In this document: positions 25,300 through 38,770 of the stretch, piece after piece
Layout of the letters: the number at the start of each line of letters is the position of its first letter
How positions within the stretch are numbered: the stretch's first letter is position 1
NCBI RefSeq assembly: GCF_037975245.1
Contig: NC_092575.1
Location: 1,555,001-1,619,000 of the forward strand
Reading direction: 5' to 3'
Length of the DNA stretch: 64,000 bases
Source: Apostichopus japonicus
Lineage: Eukaryota > Echinodermata > Holothuroidea > Aspidochirotida > Stichopodidae
Notes under the pieces: generated by a model
The model's input: the letters and a program-made list of their open reading frames with translations, nothing else
The model's database searches: none
What the model was told of the DNA's origin: nothing
Translations under genes and position numbers: made by a program

Positions 25300-26980
25300 A
25301 AAGACCCCACTACAAAGGTCTGTGAGAATGCTTTTAGAAAACTGCGCAATTAGTTGCAGGATATTTAGCATTAACAGTTCCTGGCAATGGAGAAGTTGGC
25401 CAAGATTCATATGAGGAACCATGCTTAGACTTAGTTTATATAGAAATGTGACGAGTTTAATCAAATATTTATATTAGCTTTAAATCAGAGGCAATTTAAA
25501 CAAAAAATTAGAAAATAGAAAGTAGGATTTAGAAACTAGAAAATAGAAAATGGAATTAAGAAAATAAAATTTAGAAAATAGAAAATGGAATTTAGAAATA
25601 GAATTCAGAAAATAGAAACTAGAATTTAGAAATGTAGAATTTAGAAAATGAAATTTAGAAAATAGAATTTAGAAACTAGAAAAAATGGAATTTAGAAACT
25701 AGAAAATAGAAAGTAAAATTTAGAACAAAGAATTTAGAAAATAGAATTTAGAAACTAGAAAATGGAAAATGGAATTTAGAATATAAAAAGTAAAATTTAG
25801 AAGAACAAAAAAATAGAAAATGGAATTTCGAAAATAGAATTTCGAAAAAAAATGACACTTTCCTCCAGAAATTAAATATGATATAATAGGTATTGGTTCA
25901 TGATAAAGTGCGTCATTAGGACCTCGAAAATAGCCCATTCTCATCGAACTGCCTTTTATGAAGTAAATGGAGTCAATTTGGCACAAAGGGGCAAGGTCAA
26001 TGAACGAAGAATGTATCTTATCGAAGCAAATTCAAGTAGTGTATAGTATGGGCTTATATCAGGTAAAACCGCTCCATAGATATTTTGAAAGACACTAAGG
26101 TCAAAACGTATCATGTTTGTGACCATCTCGTAGCCTACAAATTGCTACTTTTGACTGATACAGGTCTATGTATGTACATGCTGATACAATAAGTATCTAC
26201 CTTAATTCTCATACGCCATCAATGCAACGAAGGATATTGCTAGTTTTGACTGATACATGCCTATTTATGTATATGCTGATGCTTTAAGTATCTAATGCTA
26301 ATACGCCCTCATGAGCTGCCTACTAGATCATATACCTATACAATACGACGTAATATCCTTGTTTGTGCAACCGGTTGACATTATTTTGATGTTAATAGAC
26401 AGAAATTGTCTTTTTGGATAATACATTGCTGCATTTCGATAACCAGTGTGCTACTTAATCAACAAAAATGACAGGTATGTTACTATTAAAATTGAATGCG
26501 AGAAAACTGAAATATCAAAGCAACGACAATTTATGTAGCCTACCGTGTTTATAGGCTAAAGTGTGTGCTATGGTTGGCTATAATTGCTAAAATCACGACA
26601 AGTACAGCCATATATCTTGTATTACTTACGTAATTTCAGATGCAATATAGTATAAATTATCATGGTGGAATGTTTGGTAAAATTATCCGATAGTTGTCAT
26701 AATTTCTTTTGTTCAATGAACAGTAATGTGGACATCTCAAAGCCTATACATTGCTAGTTTCTTACTGATGCAGGCCTATATATGTCTAGGCTGATACATT
26801 GAGTATCAAGCTTAATTCTAATATGTAAAATAGTAGCCAAGTAATATAGGCTACTTAAGATAAACTAATTTACAGAATAATCACGAGATATTCATTTCTA
26901 TTAAGATAAATTAAATTTTCTAATAAACTAGTCGCTTAAATTAACAGGACTTTCAAGGCAGTGGTACATATATGCTATTT
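25300..26980. repeat. Block E1
   Basis: Pairs with 53,840-55,080 (E2): TAGAAAACTGCGCAATTAG, GCAGGATATTTAGC, CGAACTGCCTTTTATGA and the final GACT(T/A)TCAAGGCAGTGG are shared in order. E1 contains a low-complexity expansion (25,495-25,855) absent from E2 and two or three copies of a ~105-base unit (GACTGATACAGGTCTATG..., 26,150, 26,250 and 26,755). No gene is recognised. Confidence 0.75.
25495..25855. repeat. Degenerate purine-rich repeat (TTTAGAAAATAGAA)n
   Basis: About 360 bases of imperfect units such as GAATTTAGAAAATAGAAAATG. In block E2 about 50 ordinary bases occupy this place, so it expanded after the duplication. The plus strand is almost all purine and T-poor. Confidence 0.8.
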
Positions 26981-27165
26981 TTTTTTGGGGTGGGGGGGGG
27001 GGCTTTTCACTCTAGAAAGAGTAAGAATCACACTTTTAAAAGAGTGAATTTCACTCTTTAAAGAGTTAATGATATTTTACCGCTGATTTCGAGGAACGCG
27101 CTTGATAGAATGAGTTGTAACTGAATGGACAACCCCGATCTCTTACAGACAGACCAACCGATAGA

Positions 27166-27959
<794 letters not shown>

Positions 27960-28267
27960 AGAGCTAACAAAACAAAAACGAATGTATTGTTGGCTGTGTC
28001 TTACATCTGAATTATGAACTTTTCTACGTTTATGTTTTGTCACTCATTTTCGTCGTAATCATTTCACTTGACGGAACGTCAATATTTTTGTAGATGCTTA
28101 ATCAACTCAAAGGCAACCCATGTAATTGTGATCCAGGAATTACAACTATTTGGTTATTGGTGTATAGCCATGCTACACTTGTTACAACCCTGGATACGTT
28201 TCCTTTCGTAAGTTTCGTTATATATGATCCTGCACAAAGTATTCTTATATATCTTTTCTGTGTGCAG

Positions 28268-28369
28268 AACAAATACCAGTCTCGTCCCAGTGTACGGAAC
28301 GGCATCCTGACCTAGGAGATAATACCCACCTGATATTGTTGATAAGGCAAGAACTACCAAATCCACAAG
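28268..28369 (+). CDS. Cassette exon U2
   Basis: Acceptor TGTGCAG and donor CAAG|GTAGGT bound 102 bases, open in the same phase 1-1 frame as U1. Compared with U1 most base changes alter the amino acid (for example Pro to Gln, Ala to Pro, Asp to Asn, Lys to Ile) while frame, length, Cys and GDxTHL are kept. The function is unrecognised. Confidence 0.55.
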
Positions 28370-28684
28370 GTAGGTATAGTCGGCTGTGGCTTACATCTGA
28401 ATTACTAACATAGTATCAATGTACAACAGCATTGTGAAATCAACCAAAAGTGGTGTGGTAAATAACTGCAAGTATCTATAACTTTATTCAGACGAAGTCC
28501 AATACGTATAAGCAATTCAGTCTTGGTAAAAAATTGCCTATCATCCTACAGTTAGCAAGTTTATAGGTTGACGTTGTAAATATTTCTTCCAAGTTAAGTC
28601 TCCAAATTATTCATTGCTGGGGTTCGATTAAATGAACTATTATATAGACTTCTCTGTGCATCGGTTAGATGTCCTGAAGAAGGC

Positions 28685-28690
28685 AATAAA
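28685..28690 (+). terminator. Candidate poly(A) signal of module U2
   Basis: AATAAA in GGCAATAAATTTAAG, aligned with 913 in U1. The GT-rich downstream tract of U1/U4 is replaced here by TA, T and G runs, so this site may be weaker. Confidence 0.4.
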
Positions 28691-29363
28691 TTTAAGTTTA
28701 AATATAGATGATATATATATATATTTTTTTTGGGGGGGGGGGGTCTTTCTCAACATGCGGGACTTGGTTCAAATGACTATGCTGGCACAAATGAGCCAAT
28801 CCCCATCTATACAGTATAGTAACCCATGGAACAAAATGTTGGGAATCCTCAAAAATTTAGCATAAACTTGCAGTACAACAACACATCTATGTGCAAATTC
28901 TGCTTGCAGTACACAACAAAAGTGATCCACGAAGTTTGGACTTATAACGAAAACAGTAAAAAAAAATGAATTACTAGCAAGTGAGATGACACTGCGCAGG
29001 CGGTCTCTCAAAAGATTCAAGTGATGGCGTGCATGCTCAGGTCCTCACATGTGATTATTTCATTATCTTTACAATGTTACACTGTATACATTGTTTAGGC
29101 CGATAGAATAGAGACCGTTAGAGACACCGATAGACCGTTATTTGCTAGAGGAGCAGGCGGTCTCAATATCATTTCTCAAAAAAAGTATTTTAAATTATAC
29201 CCTGTTAATATCAAAGACTGGCAGTTCTAATTAAACTCAACTAATATATTACGTACTACAAAATATTAGGGTCGACCGGTTTGAAGAATTCTACTCAAAA
29301 TAACAGAGACAATCAATAAGCCTTTGGGCCCGTGACCAACTCATATTCAATGAATGGAAATAG

Positions 29364-29591
29364 GACCTGCGAAATCATATTCATACTAATCCACAGGAAT
29401 CAGTCATAGGAGTAGAACAAGAACCCCCGGTAGTCAAAGTTTATGATACAAGTAAAGTATTTTTAAATATATTTTCTTTCTTAGAATTCATTCCATGGCT
29501 TTCAGAAAATGGAAATCCAGTAACTTATCCAAGTGGTGATATGAAATGCAGAACTGAGGAAGGACTGATAGTAACTCATCCCACAGACTAA
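29364..29591 (+). CDS. 75-codon frame of unknown function, C1 copy
   Basis: Starts after a TAG at 29,361 with LRNHIHTNPQESV, continues VEQEPPVVKVYDTSKVF and EFIPWLSENGNPVTYPS, and ends HPTD at TAA 29,589. The C2 copy at 46,811-47,044 keeps an equal frame with about a dozen amino-acid differences. There is no ATG at the 5' end, so if coding it is an exon or a transposon remnant. I do not recognise the family. Confidence 0.3.
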   Translation, partial: DLRNHIHTNPQESVIGVEQEPPVVKVYDTSKVFLNIFSFLEFIPWLSENGNPVTYPSGDMKCRTEEGLIVTHPTD

Positions 29592-29819
29592 ACTTGAATC
29601 AGCAAAAGCCAAACCCAGAAAATCTGGACACAGTGTGCAGTATATCAACTATTCGAGGCGAAAAGGATGTCCACCTCCTTCCCAGAAGGAATACTCTACA
29701 TAAATCTCCTCTTGGTCATGGGTGTGCTGGTTCCACTAGCATAAAACTTTAATAGTAATACAATCTGATATAATCAATACAACCAAGGGGGATTTCAATG
29801 CGAAAGGCTCAGTATAGAC

Positions 29820-30340
29820 AGGGACGTAGCTAAGGCCTGATGATTAGGGGGGTGTTGTGGCTGAAATTCCAACTGGATGGGTTTTGGAGCCAGAGAATTC
29901 CGTCTGCTGCCTTTTTTCGATACATTTGTACCACTGGCCCTCACTTCACAAATTTATTAATCACTCTGGCTAAGCAAGTAAACAACTGAGTATAAGTTAT
30001 CTGTTTGAAGGCTACATAGACTACTAACTACAAAAGCTATGTTATTGTAACAAGTGGAAACCTTTTTTTTCCAACAAATTATATTCGACGACATAGTAAA
30101 TTACCAAAAAAAAATATATAGTGCTTTATACGAGCACGCTTAGTATTATTTTCTATTTGTTTGGGGGGGGGGGTGGTGCTATTTATCACTCACATGAACA
30201 AATTTCAATTGTTCACTTCATTCCAACTGAACATTTGGAATGAAGTGAACAGTTAATCATTTTGCAGAAAACTGTTGAGTTGAAGAGATACGATAAGTTG
30301 TCAATTAAACATTTTGCAGAAAATGTTTCAACTGCTCAGT
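29820..30340. other. No gene; MITE end fragment and perfect hairpin
   Basis: GGGACGTAGCTAAGG at 29,823 resembles the left end of the CAGTGGCGTAGC MITEs, truncated. A perfect 15-bp inverted repeat (GTTCACTTCATTCCA) lies at 30,211-30,225 and 30,236-30,250, with a 10-base loop. Confidence 0.5.
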
Positions 30341-30363
30341 TTATATATATATATATATGCTCA

Positions 30364-30400
<37 letters not shown>

Positions 30401-30407
30401 TACATAT

Positions 30408-30452
<45 letters not shown>

Positions 30453-30492
30453 TACATATATATATACATATATATATATAAAGTAATAAAGT

Positions 30493-30524
<32 letters not shown>
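30341..30524. repeat. TA/CATA microsatellite
   Basis: About 180 bases of TA with CATA interruptions, immediately before block B starts. Confidence 0.9.
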
Positions 30525-30527
<3 letters not shown>

Positions 30528-33500
30528 CGAAGATAAGTCGAATTCATCCACATTCGATGAGATTTTCGGCTGGGCAAGGAGTGGCAGGAAGGGGGGGGGT
30601 GGAGTTCGGGGTTAGGAAGGGGGTTAGGACAGTATTTTAAGAGTGCTTTGCAGCGGATCATCGGATTCCAACAACTTTGGACCTGCACTTTTGTAGTCAG
30701 TAGAAGTCTTCCAAGTGAGTGGACACATAAACATGGCGATCTATAATCCAGGTTTATCCATCGATAATCCAATATTTTCAACTATATTCGTAGGGAATAT
30801 CAGTTGTAAATCCTGGATTACCATTAAACTTGGATTATCAGTGCTATGAAATGGAAATGGTAACTCTATGTGCTATACCAATGGTGCCTATGTGCTATAT
30901 GTGTGCTTAAGATTTGGTGGTAGCAACGACATCTGACATGGTAGGTCACATGTGTCAGATGGCCTCTTGGAGATTGGGTGCTTGGTTGGAACTTGGTGGA
31001 AGATCTTATTTAACAGATGAAAACGTCCATTGGGGTAGTAGGGCAGACCGTGGACAAGCATTGTGTTTCTTTTAAATTTCTGCCAAACTTTACATGTGCT
31101 GTTATTATCCTAAAATTATTTAGTAAGTTAGAAATGTACTCCACCCTCTTGATGTTAACTTTTGATAGTTCCTATTATGGATAAGGAAAAATCGCTAACT
31201 ATAAAATGAAAAAAATTGTTACATTTGACCCATGTGCCCGGGTCAATTATTGTAACAGGCACGTGTATCAATTGTAACGATGAAATGTAATAAAACACAA
31301 ATATGGGAACTAAAGTTATGAACTGTATTGTATTGTCTACAGAGTCTGTGACTTCTAGCAAACCATGTCCACTGACAGTAAAACAATAAAAGCAGTATAA
31401 CCAGAATGCAGAACTGCATTGTGGTTTCGATGATGTAACACGAGCAGTTGTCTTCATGAATATGACGTAATGTATAGTGATGATGTAAAACATACTTGAT
31501 CTTAGTACTAAAGTGAAAAGCAGTGTGATGTGACAAACAATAAATTCATAATGACACAGGCTATCCTGGAATGACCATGGACCTCAATAACATGCTTCTA
31601 GTACTAAACGTGATAGATACATAAACACACTATATTATACATATGTCATTGTTGAAATATTGTGTGAAACATGGTTTTCACAATTTAACACCTGGTGAAC
31701 TCAAGCGACCATTGACCTCCACCCACAACATTTAGCTTCTGGTATACCGTACTCAATGTGGTACAATTACATATATACCAAATATGCTATCTGTCCAATC
31801 TTACCTTGTGATATTATGTTTAGGAAGGTTTGTTAGTGGAAAGAGACAGTAAGAGGGGAGTGAAGTAAACGTTACTTGAAATAACAGTTGACCTCCACCG
31901 TAAGCAATAATAGGCTCCTTAAAGTTTAATATGGTTCATCAACAAAGCAAACATGAGATCTGTACTAGGTTCCATTCATGAAATATCATGTATACAAGGC
32001 TTTCACGATTTAACCTGTTATCTCCAAATGACCTTCACCAAAATCAATAGGCTTCTCTTACTCAATGTTATACACCTTTTTACCAAGTATGAGATCTGCC
32101 CAAGCTTCAGATAGTGAGATATCATGTTTACAAGATTTTCATAACTTGACCTCTGACACACCCAAATGACCTTTGACCTCCTCCAAAAACAATAGGGCTT
32201 CTTGCACTTAATGTGATACTTCTACACACCAAATATGAGATCTGCCCAAGATTCTCTTCTTGAGATATCGTGTTTACAAGGTTATCACAAATTTTCCCCT
32301 GGTCATCCCAAATGATCAGATGGTAGAGGTGCGTGTCCATGCAAAAAGCCAGGAAATATTTGCAGTAACTTTTGCACTTGCGGTTACAAAATTAAATTGT
32401 ACAAATCGACGACAGAATAAGAATAGAGCGTTTTATTTGGTGAAACATCTTCGGAGAGCACGAGTAATGTAAGTACCAAACGCACAGTTGGCTATGCTAC
32501 GAACCTTCTGACTTTCAGTTAAGCTGAATTACCTTTCTACAATAATATTTGGTTAGGCCTATACTGTATAAATTTTTTTTTTTTTTTTTTTTTAAGGTTT
32601 TGAAGCAATCACATAGCTAGTGAATATGCTTTCTTCCGAAGCGGATGTGTGACCTGATTAACTCGTACCGAGTAAGATTTGTCACAGGGGTTCTACTCGA
32701 AATGCATAAGGTTGACAGTTAATATATATATATATATTGAGTAGTCGAACCAGTACTTTATTCAGAATACATTTAAAAAAAATACGCCTGTGTCTTATAC
32801 GTCTTCTGCCGTGCAAGCAGTTATTTTCGTTGTAGATTTATTTTTATTTTTGTTTTATTTATAGCCAACTTACGTAACCCCTATCAAATAATAGTACTAA
32901 CCAAAGCGTCAGTACATGGACCATTGTAAAGGGGTTAACAATTTCTGAATTAAACAAGAAAATATTTTAACATTTAAAGACATGTTAACTACATTATATT
33001 ATCAACATTTACTAATTTAGTAATACCAAGTACAGTTTTAATGTTCCTTTGATAATTTTCTTCTACCTGTTGAATATTTTTTCTACCATTGTCAAACGGT
33101 GCAGACCCTACGGTTTTAATAAGAGCAACCTTTCTGAGGCTTTGAATACAGCGTTTCTGTATGTTTCCGTGTTGGACGAATCTAACCGTTATAGTCATTA
33201 CCGACTTTGCGTTATAGTCATGCCGACTTTGCAATCCGTGGGCCCCTCACAACTTTTGTCGGTATAGAGTGACTCCATAATTTTCCCTTTCGGGAATCCA
33301 AAAAGAAAGAGAATCAGGGAAGAGATAGGAGAAGAGAAGAGAGTACATCTGGTTTTGTTATAGAGGGGAAAAGTTGTAAGTATAGCCTGAGAACTAGTAG
33401 CTTTGGAAAGAACTAGGAAAACTTTTTTGAGTCAATACTTGGCGTCAAAAGGAAATGTTGAGCGGCTTTGACTGTGAATAGTCGAGATGAAGAAACTACT

Positions 33501-33748
33501 AACCTTGATGGTTGCAAAATATGAATACATTAACTATTAATAGTTTGATATCGTTTGTAAGAATTTATTTCAAACTACAGCACTCCAAAGTAGAAAACAT
33601 TAACCTTTTTAATAGAAATTTCGACTTATTCGAGAAGACTGAAAATTCATAGTATCTTAATAACCAGACTCGAAAATTTCCACGCCTCAACAGACAATTG
33701 GACGCATACGATAAATGTATGTTTATAGGCCTATATGTATGTATGTAT

Positions 33749-33796
<48 letters not shown>

Positions 33797-33797
<1 letters not shown>

Positions 33798-34085
33798 AAC
33801 TTAAGCTGGCCAGCCGACGGTATAGGCCTAAAAAGAGACGGCCTTGCTGTAATGAAATACCACCCAGGCCCCAAAGCAGACCGCGTAAGAAAACAACTGA
33901 TCCAGATTTCCCAGTCATTTGGCCTACAAATAACCGTCCAAACCAACTTCACATCAGCCAACTACCTAGACATCAAACTCAACTTTGTAACCGGCAAACA
34001 CCAACCATACAGGAAACCCAATGACCTACCCATGTACATTAACGCGAAATCCAACCACCCACCACCTATAATCAGATTTCTTGTT
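33797..34085 (+). pseudogene. Penelope-like RT fragment, block B
   Basis: Same fragment as 4,095-4,385, with GLKRDGLAVM, YLDIKLNFVTGK and SNHPPPIIR. A few substitutions separate the copies (FLDI to YLDI, NL to NF). It is truncated at the same place, showing that truncation preceded the duplication. Confidence 0.6.
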
Positions 34086-34303
34086 AAAACAAAAACACTC
34101 TGGTTTAGGACTTTCCGAAACTTGCACTTGAAATACATGCTATATTTTCTGAAGTTTCTATTGTAATGGATCAATAAGTAATATAACAGCACTATACAGT
34201 TCGAAATCATTTTGACATATTTTGCGTTCCAAAGTACTGTACCATGTTGACCAATCACGTATCGCGACTCCGGGGTCATCTGCATACTGATGTTTTTAAA
34301 GAA

Positions 34304-34715
34304 CCACAACAACACAGTGATCTATAGCATCTAAGTAATGATACTTACGTCCTCGAACTGCGAACATAATAATTTATTATGTTCTCTACACCAAGAAGGA
34401 AGATTCATGTCTATTCTGGGAAAGAAAACAAAACACCCAGGGTAACTAAAATATTTTTGGCGTTAGCCTAGTAATAGTCGTAGTACACCGATTAGGCTAA
34501 AACTAAAAACAACCACAACAACACAGTGATCTATAGCATCTAAGTAATGATACTTACGTCCTCGAACTGCGAACATAATAATTTATTATGTTCTCTACAC
34601 CAAGAAGGAAGATTCATGTCTATTCTGGGAAAGAAAACAAAACACCCAGGATAACTAAAATATTTTTGGCGTTAGCCTAGTAATAGTCGTAGTACACCGA
34701 TTAGGCTAAAACTAC
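34304..34715. repeat. 209-bp tandem duplication private to B
   Basis: CAACCACAACAACACAGTGATC through CACCGATTAGGCTAAAACTA occurs twice with period 209 (for example GTAATAGTCG at 34,471 and 34,680); block A has one unit (about 4,600-4,800). Confidence 0.85.
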
Positions 34716-35063
34716 TAATACTATACTACTACTACTAGTGTTAACAGACCAACCTACAGTAGGTTAGGCTAGGATAGTTGTGACGATTCAAAGTAACATG
34801 AGCATACCGTAGGCGTAGGGTAACATATTCACTGGCGCTACACTAACCTAGTGACATGTATCCTGATTATACCTACACGTATATGTACGGTACGGGGATT
34901 GGACATTCGGATAGGATGGTTATTGAAATATCGATATACTGTGACTGCTGGAATTAAGTGTATGACCTAGGCTAAGTAAATTTTCTTTGAAAGGGGAGGG
35001 GTAATGACGATTCTCTCACCCTGATCAAGGACAAACTAAAACCAATGACTGCGAATGACAGGT

Positions 35064-35816
35064 ATCCAGTCAAAACGTCCCTTTACCAAAACGTCCCGGC
35101 CTTTTTAAGACCAAAACGTCCCTGCTTTTTACCAAAACGTCCCCGCAGTGAAAACGTCCCCGTGAGTCAAAACGTCCCTGCTTTTTATAATCAGTTGGAA
35201 TGCAAGTGTGAATGTTATTAGTTCAAATCAAAGAGTTAGGATAAGTATAGTTTAGGTTGAAAACACAGTTTTTAGGAGTGGGAATTGACTGTTATGAGGG
35301 CAGAAACAATTTTGAGTATAATTTTTTAGTAAAACATGTAACGTTACCAAACTAAAGGTAAACCATCGAACGATATATCCTATACTTCAAAATGTCAAAT
35401 ATCAACAGGGGCACGTACCGTGACAAAATTCTACTTTTAATGTATACACATCCAAATTCTTTCTTAATTCCTCTTGTATGATATTTTTTGATTTCCTTAA
35501 TTCTTTAATTCACTGAAAAACATATAGCGTATACCTTTTTCATACCAAATATAATTAAACGATATGATTTATGATTTATTTAGCGACTGTAATCCAACTT
35601 GTATGCAGATAACTTAGCCAAATTATAACTTAAAATTTTAACTTAAAATTAATATATATTCACAACTGTGAATGAATGTGATAGACAGGGACGTTTTGAC
35701 TTACGGTGACGTTTTGACCAACGGGGACGTTTTGACCAACGGGGACGATTTGACCAAAAGCGGGGACGTTTTGGTAAGAGGACGTTTTAGTAAAGGGACG
35801 TTTTGACTGTTAAGCT
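35064..35816. mobile_element. AACGTCCC MITE, block B copy
   Basis: Orthologue of 5,144-5,894. It has the same arrays of (C)AAAACGTCCC and GGGACGTTTTG at its ends, with a few point changes and indels between copies. Confidence 0.7.
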
Positions 35817-37415
35817 ATCTTTACTTAAAACTGAGAACTCTTAAAAAGATAAATCAGAAACACATGCGTGGGCTTTGTTGGACTTGTAATCAGAAAACTA
35901 ATACGAAGAACACACGATGCTTCCACATTGTTTGTAAACCTCCTATACCATATTGGCATTATACTGTTACAATGTAGTAAAAAAGGACTATCCGGAACTT
36001 AAGACAAAGATTCCAATTATTCTACATACAAACAGACGTTATTGATTTATTTCTTTTATCATTACTACGATGGCGAGGAGTATAGAAGGGGAAAGGGGAG
36101 TGAGAATTAAAAGAATGTCCATTGGTGAACGTCCTTAACCGTATTGGAATAATACAAGAGGATTATCTTATAGCGTCTGGTCCAATATTGTCCACTGTCC
36201 ATTTAAGCTGTTTAAATAATTAATTTACGTACGAATACAACGGATAAGTGTAATAATCTACCAGCGAAACACTGTCACACTCACGAAAACGATATAGTAT
36301 TTGCATACCATAAAACAGTGGGGGTTGTGATCAAGGGTGGGTGGGTGGGTCTGTGGGGCGAGGGATATAAAGCATTACGTACAGAGATACACTGACAGGT
36401 AACCATATCATACGTTACTTACAAAAACGAGGGCGCCATTACAAAATCGGATTAGTTGACTGTGATATTTATTAACTGTGGGCCTGAAATCAGGGAGTTT
36501 ACATAACAACTCCCTGCTGAAATCGAAGCGAAGCACATGTATTATCCACACCAATAGCTCCCGTAAAACCGCGACGGGTATTCAACAGTGAACACTCTGT
36601 AGTTTTCAGTAACCAAGAAGTTATAGTTAGGTAAACAAATATCCATAAAAGTGTTGACAAGAATACACTGAAACCCATGAGTGAATACAACACATTATGA
36701 CGTGACTATGATGCCAATGATGTTCACCTGCAGCCATGACAAAGAGAGTTAATTGATATGATGAGTTGTATAACTAATTCATATCTAAGAAATTATGTCT
36801 TATTATGTCATGAGGAATGAAGAAATACCTACCTCATTCTCAACACGATACCACAGTCAAATATCCAAAAGATTTTTTGTTTGTTTTGCTGTTTTTTTTC
36901 TTCAAAAAAAGAAGATAATATAAGTAATCTCGCATGGGGCAAATATAAAACAGATTCCCAATTAATATCCTCATTGCGACAGTTCATCGACTATACGGTT
37001 GTCTAACACTCCGCAATGTTTGGAAATAATTTAAAATGTCATTGTGGAAAATACTGTTGTGAATACTTTTAGCAAAGTTTACATAGAGATACACAGGTAA
37101 CATTTTGAACGTTATTTACAAATACGAGGACGCTATTACAAAATCGGATTGGTTGACTGTGATATTTATTAACTGTGGGCCTTAACTGGAAGCGAGTCAT
37201 AGGTATTTATTATCCACAACAATAGCTCCCGTAAAACCGCGACGGTTATTCAACGCGTGAACACTCTGTAGTTTAAAAGTAAGTATATGTGACTTCCACA
37301 TTCAGTATAACCGAGAAGTTATCGTAAGGAAAACAAATTTCCTTAAAAGGGCTTTAACACAAATACACTAACACCCATGAGTGAATATACAATACATAAC
37401 GACTTGACGTTAATG

Positions 37416-38150
37416 ATTTGCCTATTTGCCGATGATACAAATGTGCAATTTTTTCATGACGACAATGTCATAAATCTCAATCAGAGGTCCCAAATTGACT
37501 TCGGAATACTGAAAACGTGGTTTGATAATAACAAACTCACCTCGCATCTAAACTAATTGCACCAAGTGTTCCACCCAAAGAGCTTGTTGATCATTCTTGT
37601 CTCGTTTGCTTTACACGATTACTAAGATCTCCGAGACAAACTGTGTAAAATACCTGGGTCTTTTAGTTGATGAAAGGCTGTCTATCAGACCACACGTTGA
37701 AGACGGTTTGTCATAACCTTATTAAGTCCACCGGCATGCATGTTTTATCGTCTAATACAAATTCCTTTCCAGAGCTGTTGCTATTTAGTTATCTTTTGTC
37801 GATCCAAGAGCTGTATGGGATTGGCATCTATGGTGTCACGTGGCATTCTTAACCCTTACAGGTGCTACAACAGAAATTTAAAAGTTATAACCCTCAATTA
37901 TTGATTGATTAGTTGTGTCTAGATGCACTAAAGGAATTATGGAAGTTTTTTTTTCTCCTATTGAATTCCACATAACACAATCAGTTGCATGTCACTATAA
38001 CTTCAGAAAAAAACGTTCTTAAAACAAAGGATACGCAGTAGACCCGCTGTGTCATAGAACTCTCTCCCTAAATAACTCAGAAATATACCTTAATTAACTA
38101 CAGAACTTCAAAAAACACTTGAGGGAGCATCATAGAAAATATTCTTGATC
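37416..38150 (+). pseudogene. LINE (CR1/L2-like) RT 3' fragment, block B
   Basis: ICLFADDTNVQF at 37,416 and LKTWFDNNKL, with TAA at 37,554. A later frame (37,667-37,852) carries IQELYGIGIYG, and a C-terminal remnant lies near 38,040-38,080. It is better preserved in the middle than the A copy but still broken. Confidence 0.65.
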
Positions 38151-38209
38151 ACACATTTTCTTCTAAGTTTGGATTCTTGTCTTTTTATCTATTCTTGTTT
38201 CCATTCGTT

Positions 38210-38770
38210 GATTCTTCTTCTCTTTCCTTTACATCGAGTGGCCTAAGTTATTGACACACCTACTAAGGTTGTCGTAGGTGATCACTTCCTTTCGCAACCA
38301 TTTATGCACCGTCGTGTATATAGTTCTACTGTAAAATTTCTTTCTTATAACATCTATTTGTGACACTCTATGAGTTATGTAGTTCTTGCAAAGAAACAAG
38401 AAATTGAAATGATACACATTTTAGATATATGGTAAACTTCTGCTGAATAACTAATACGGGTTACGAGCTTCCGAATACAACCCTATCTGGTGCAATTCTT
38501 ACCACGAAACGAAAAGCCTATATAATTAATCAGTTTTCCGATTCAGTCATTTTTCATTTCCAATTACATCTTGTCTATATTTATCGTTGCGTGCATGAGG
38601 GAGTGGTAATCCTGCAAATATTTTGTATATAGCTAGCACACCTGTTTATATTGTTTAACATGTGCATATGGCATTATGACGAATGGTGATGAAAATAACG
38701 ATAAAAAAATATAAAGCTAACACACCTGTTAACATGTAAACACTGTTGCATGTTTATCATATTAAGGAAG
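38210..38770. other. B-specific stretch with no gene
   Basis: 38,250-38,480 has no counterpart seen in A. 38,490-38,610 matches 13,306-13,430. The rest is AT-rich. Confidence 0.5.

Larger units (their letters stand above)
28000..29700. repeat. Block C1 (module U2 plus 3' flank)
   Basis: Matches 45,540-47,150 (C2) throughout: cassette exon, AATAAA, GGGG-rich TCTTTCTCAAC segment, the GCAGGCGGTCTCTCAA segment, GTCGACCGGTTTGAAG and a 75-codon frame. The exon-proximal part also matches modules U1 and U4. Confidence 0.85.
30525..38210. repeat. Segmental duplication block B, left part
   Basis: Direct duplicate of 1,305-8,560. Positions 30,715-31,110 (the GATAATCCAGG segment and GGTAGTAGGGCAGACCGTGG) are missing in A but present in D (63,010-63,460), which shows that A lost them. 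B has its own 209-base tandem duplication at 34,304-34,715. Stretches 30,525-33,796 and 34,086-35,063 show no gene. Confidence 0.85.

Noticed and set aside
27010-27065. Palindromic AAGAGTGAA/TTCACTCTT cluster as a possible regulatory hairpin
   Set aside because: Short, AT-rich, imperfect, and of the kind found at MITE ends; no second end found.
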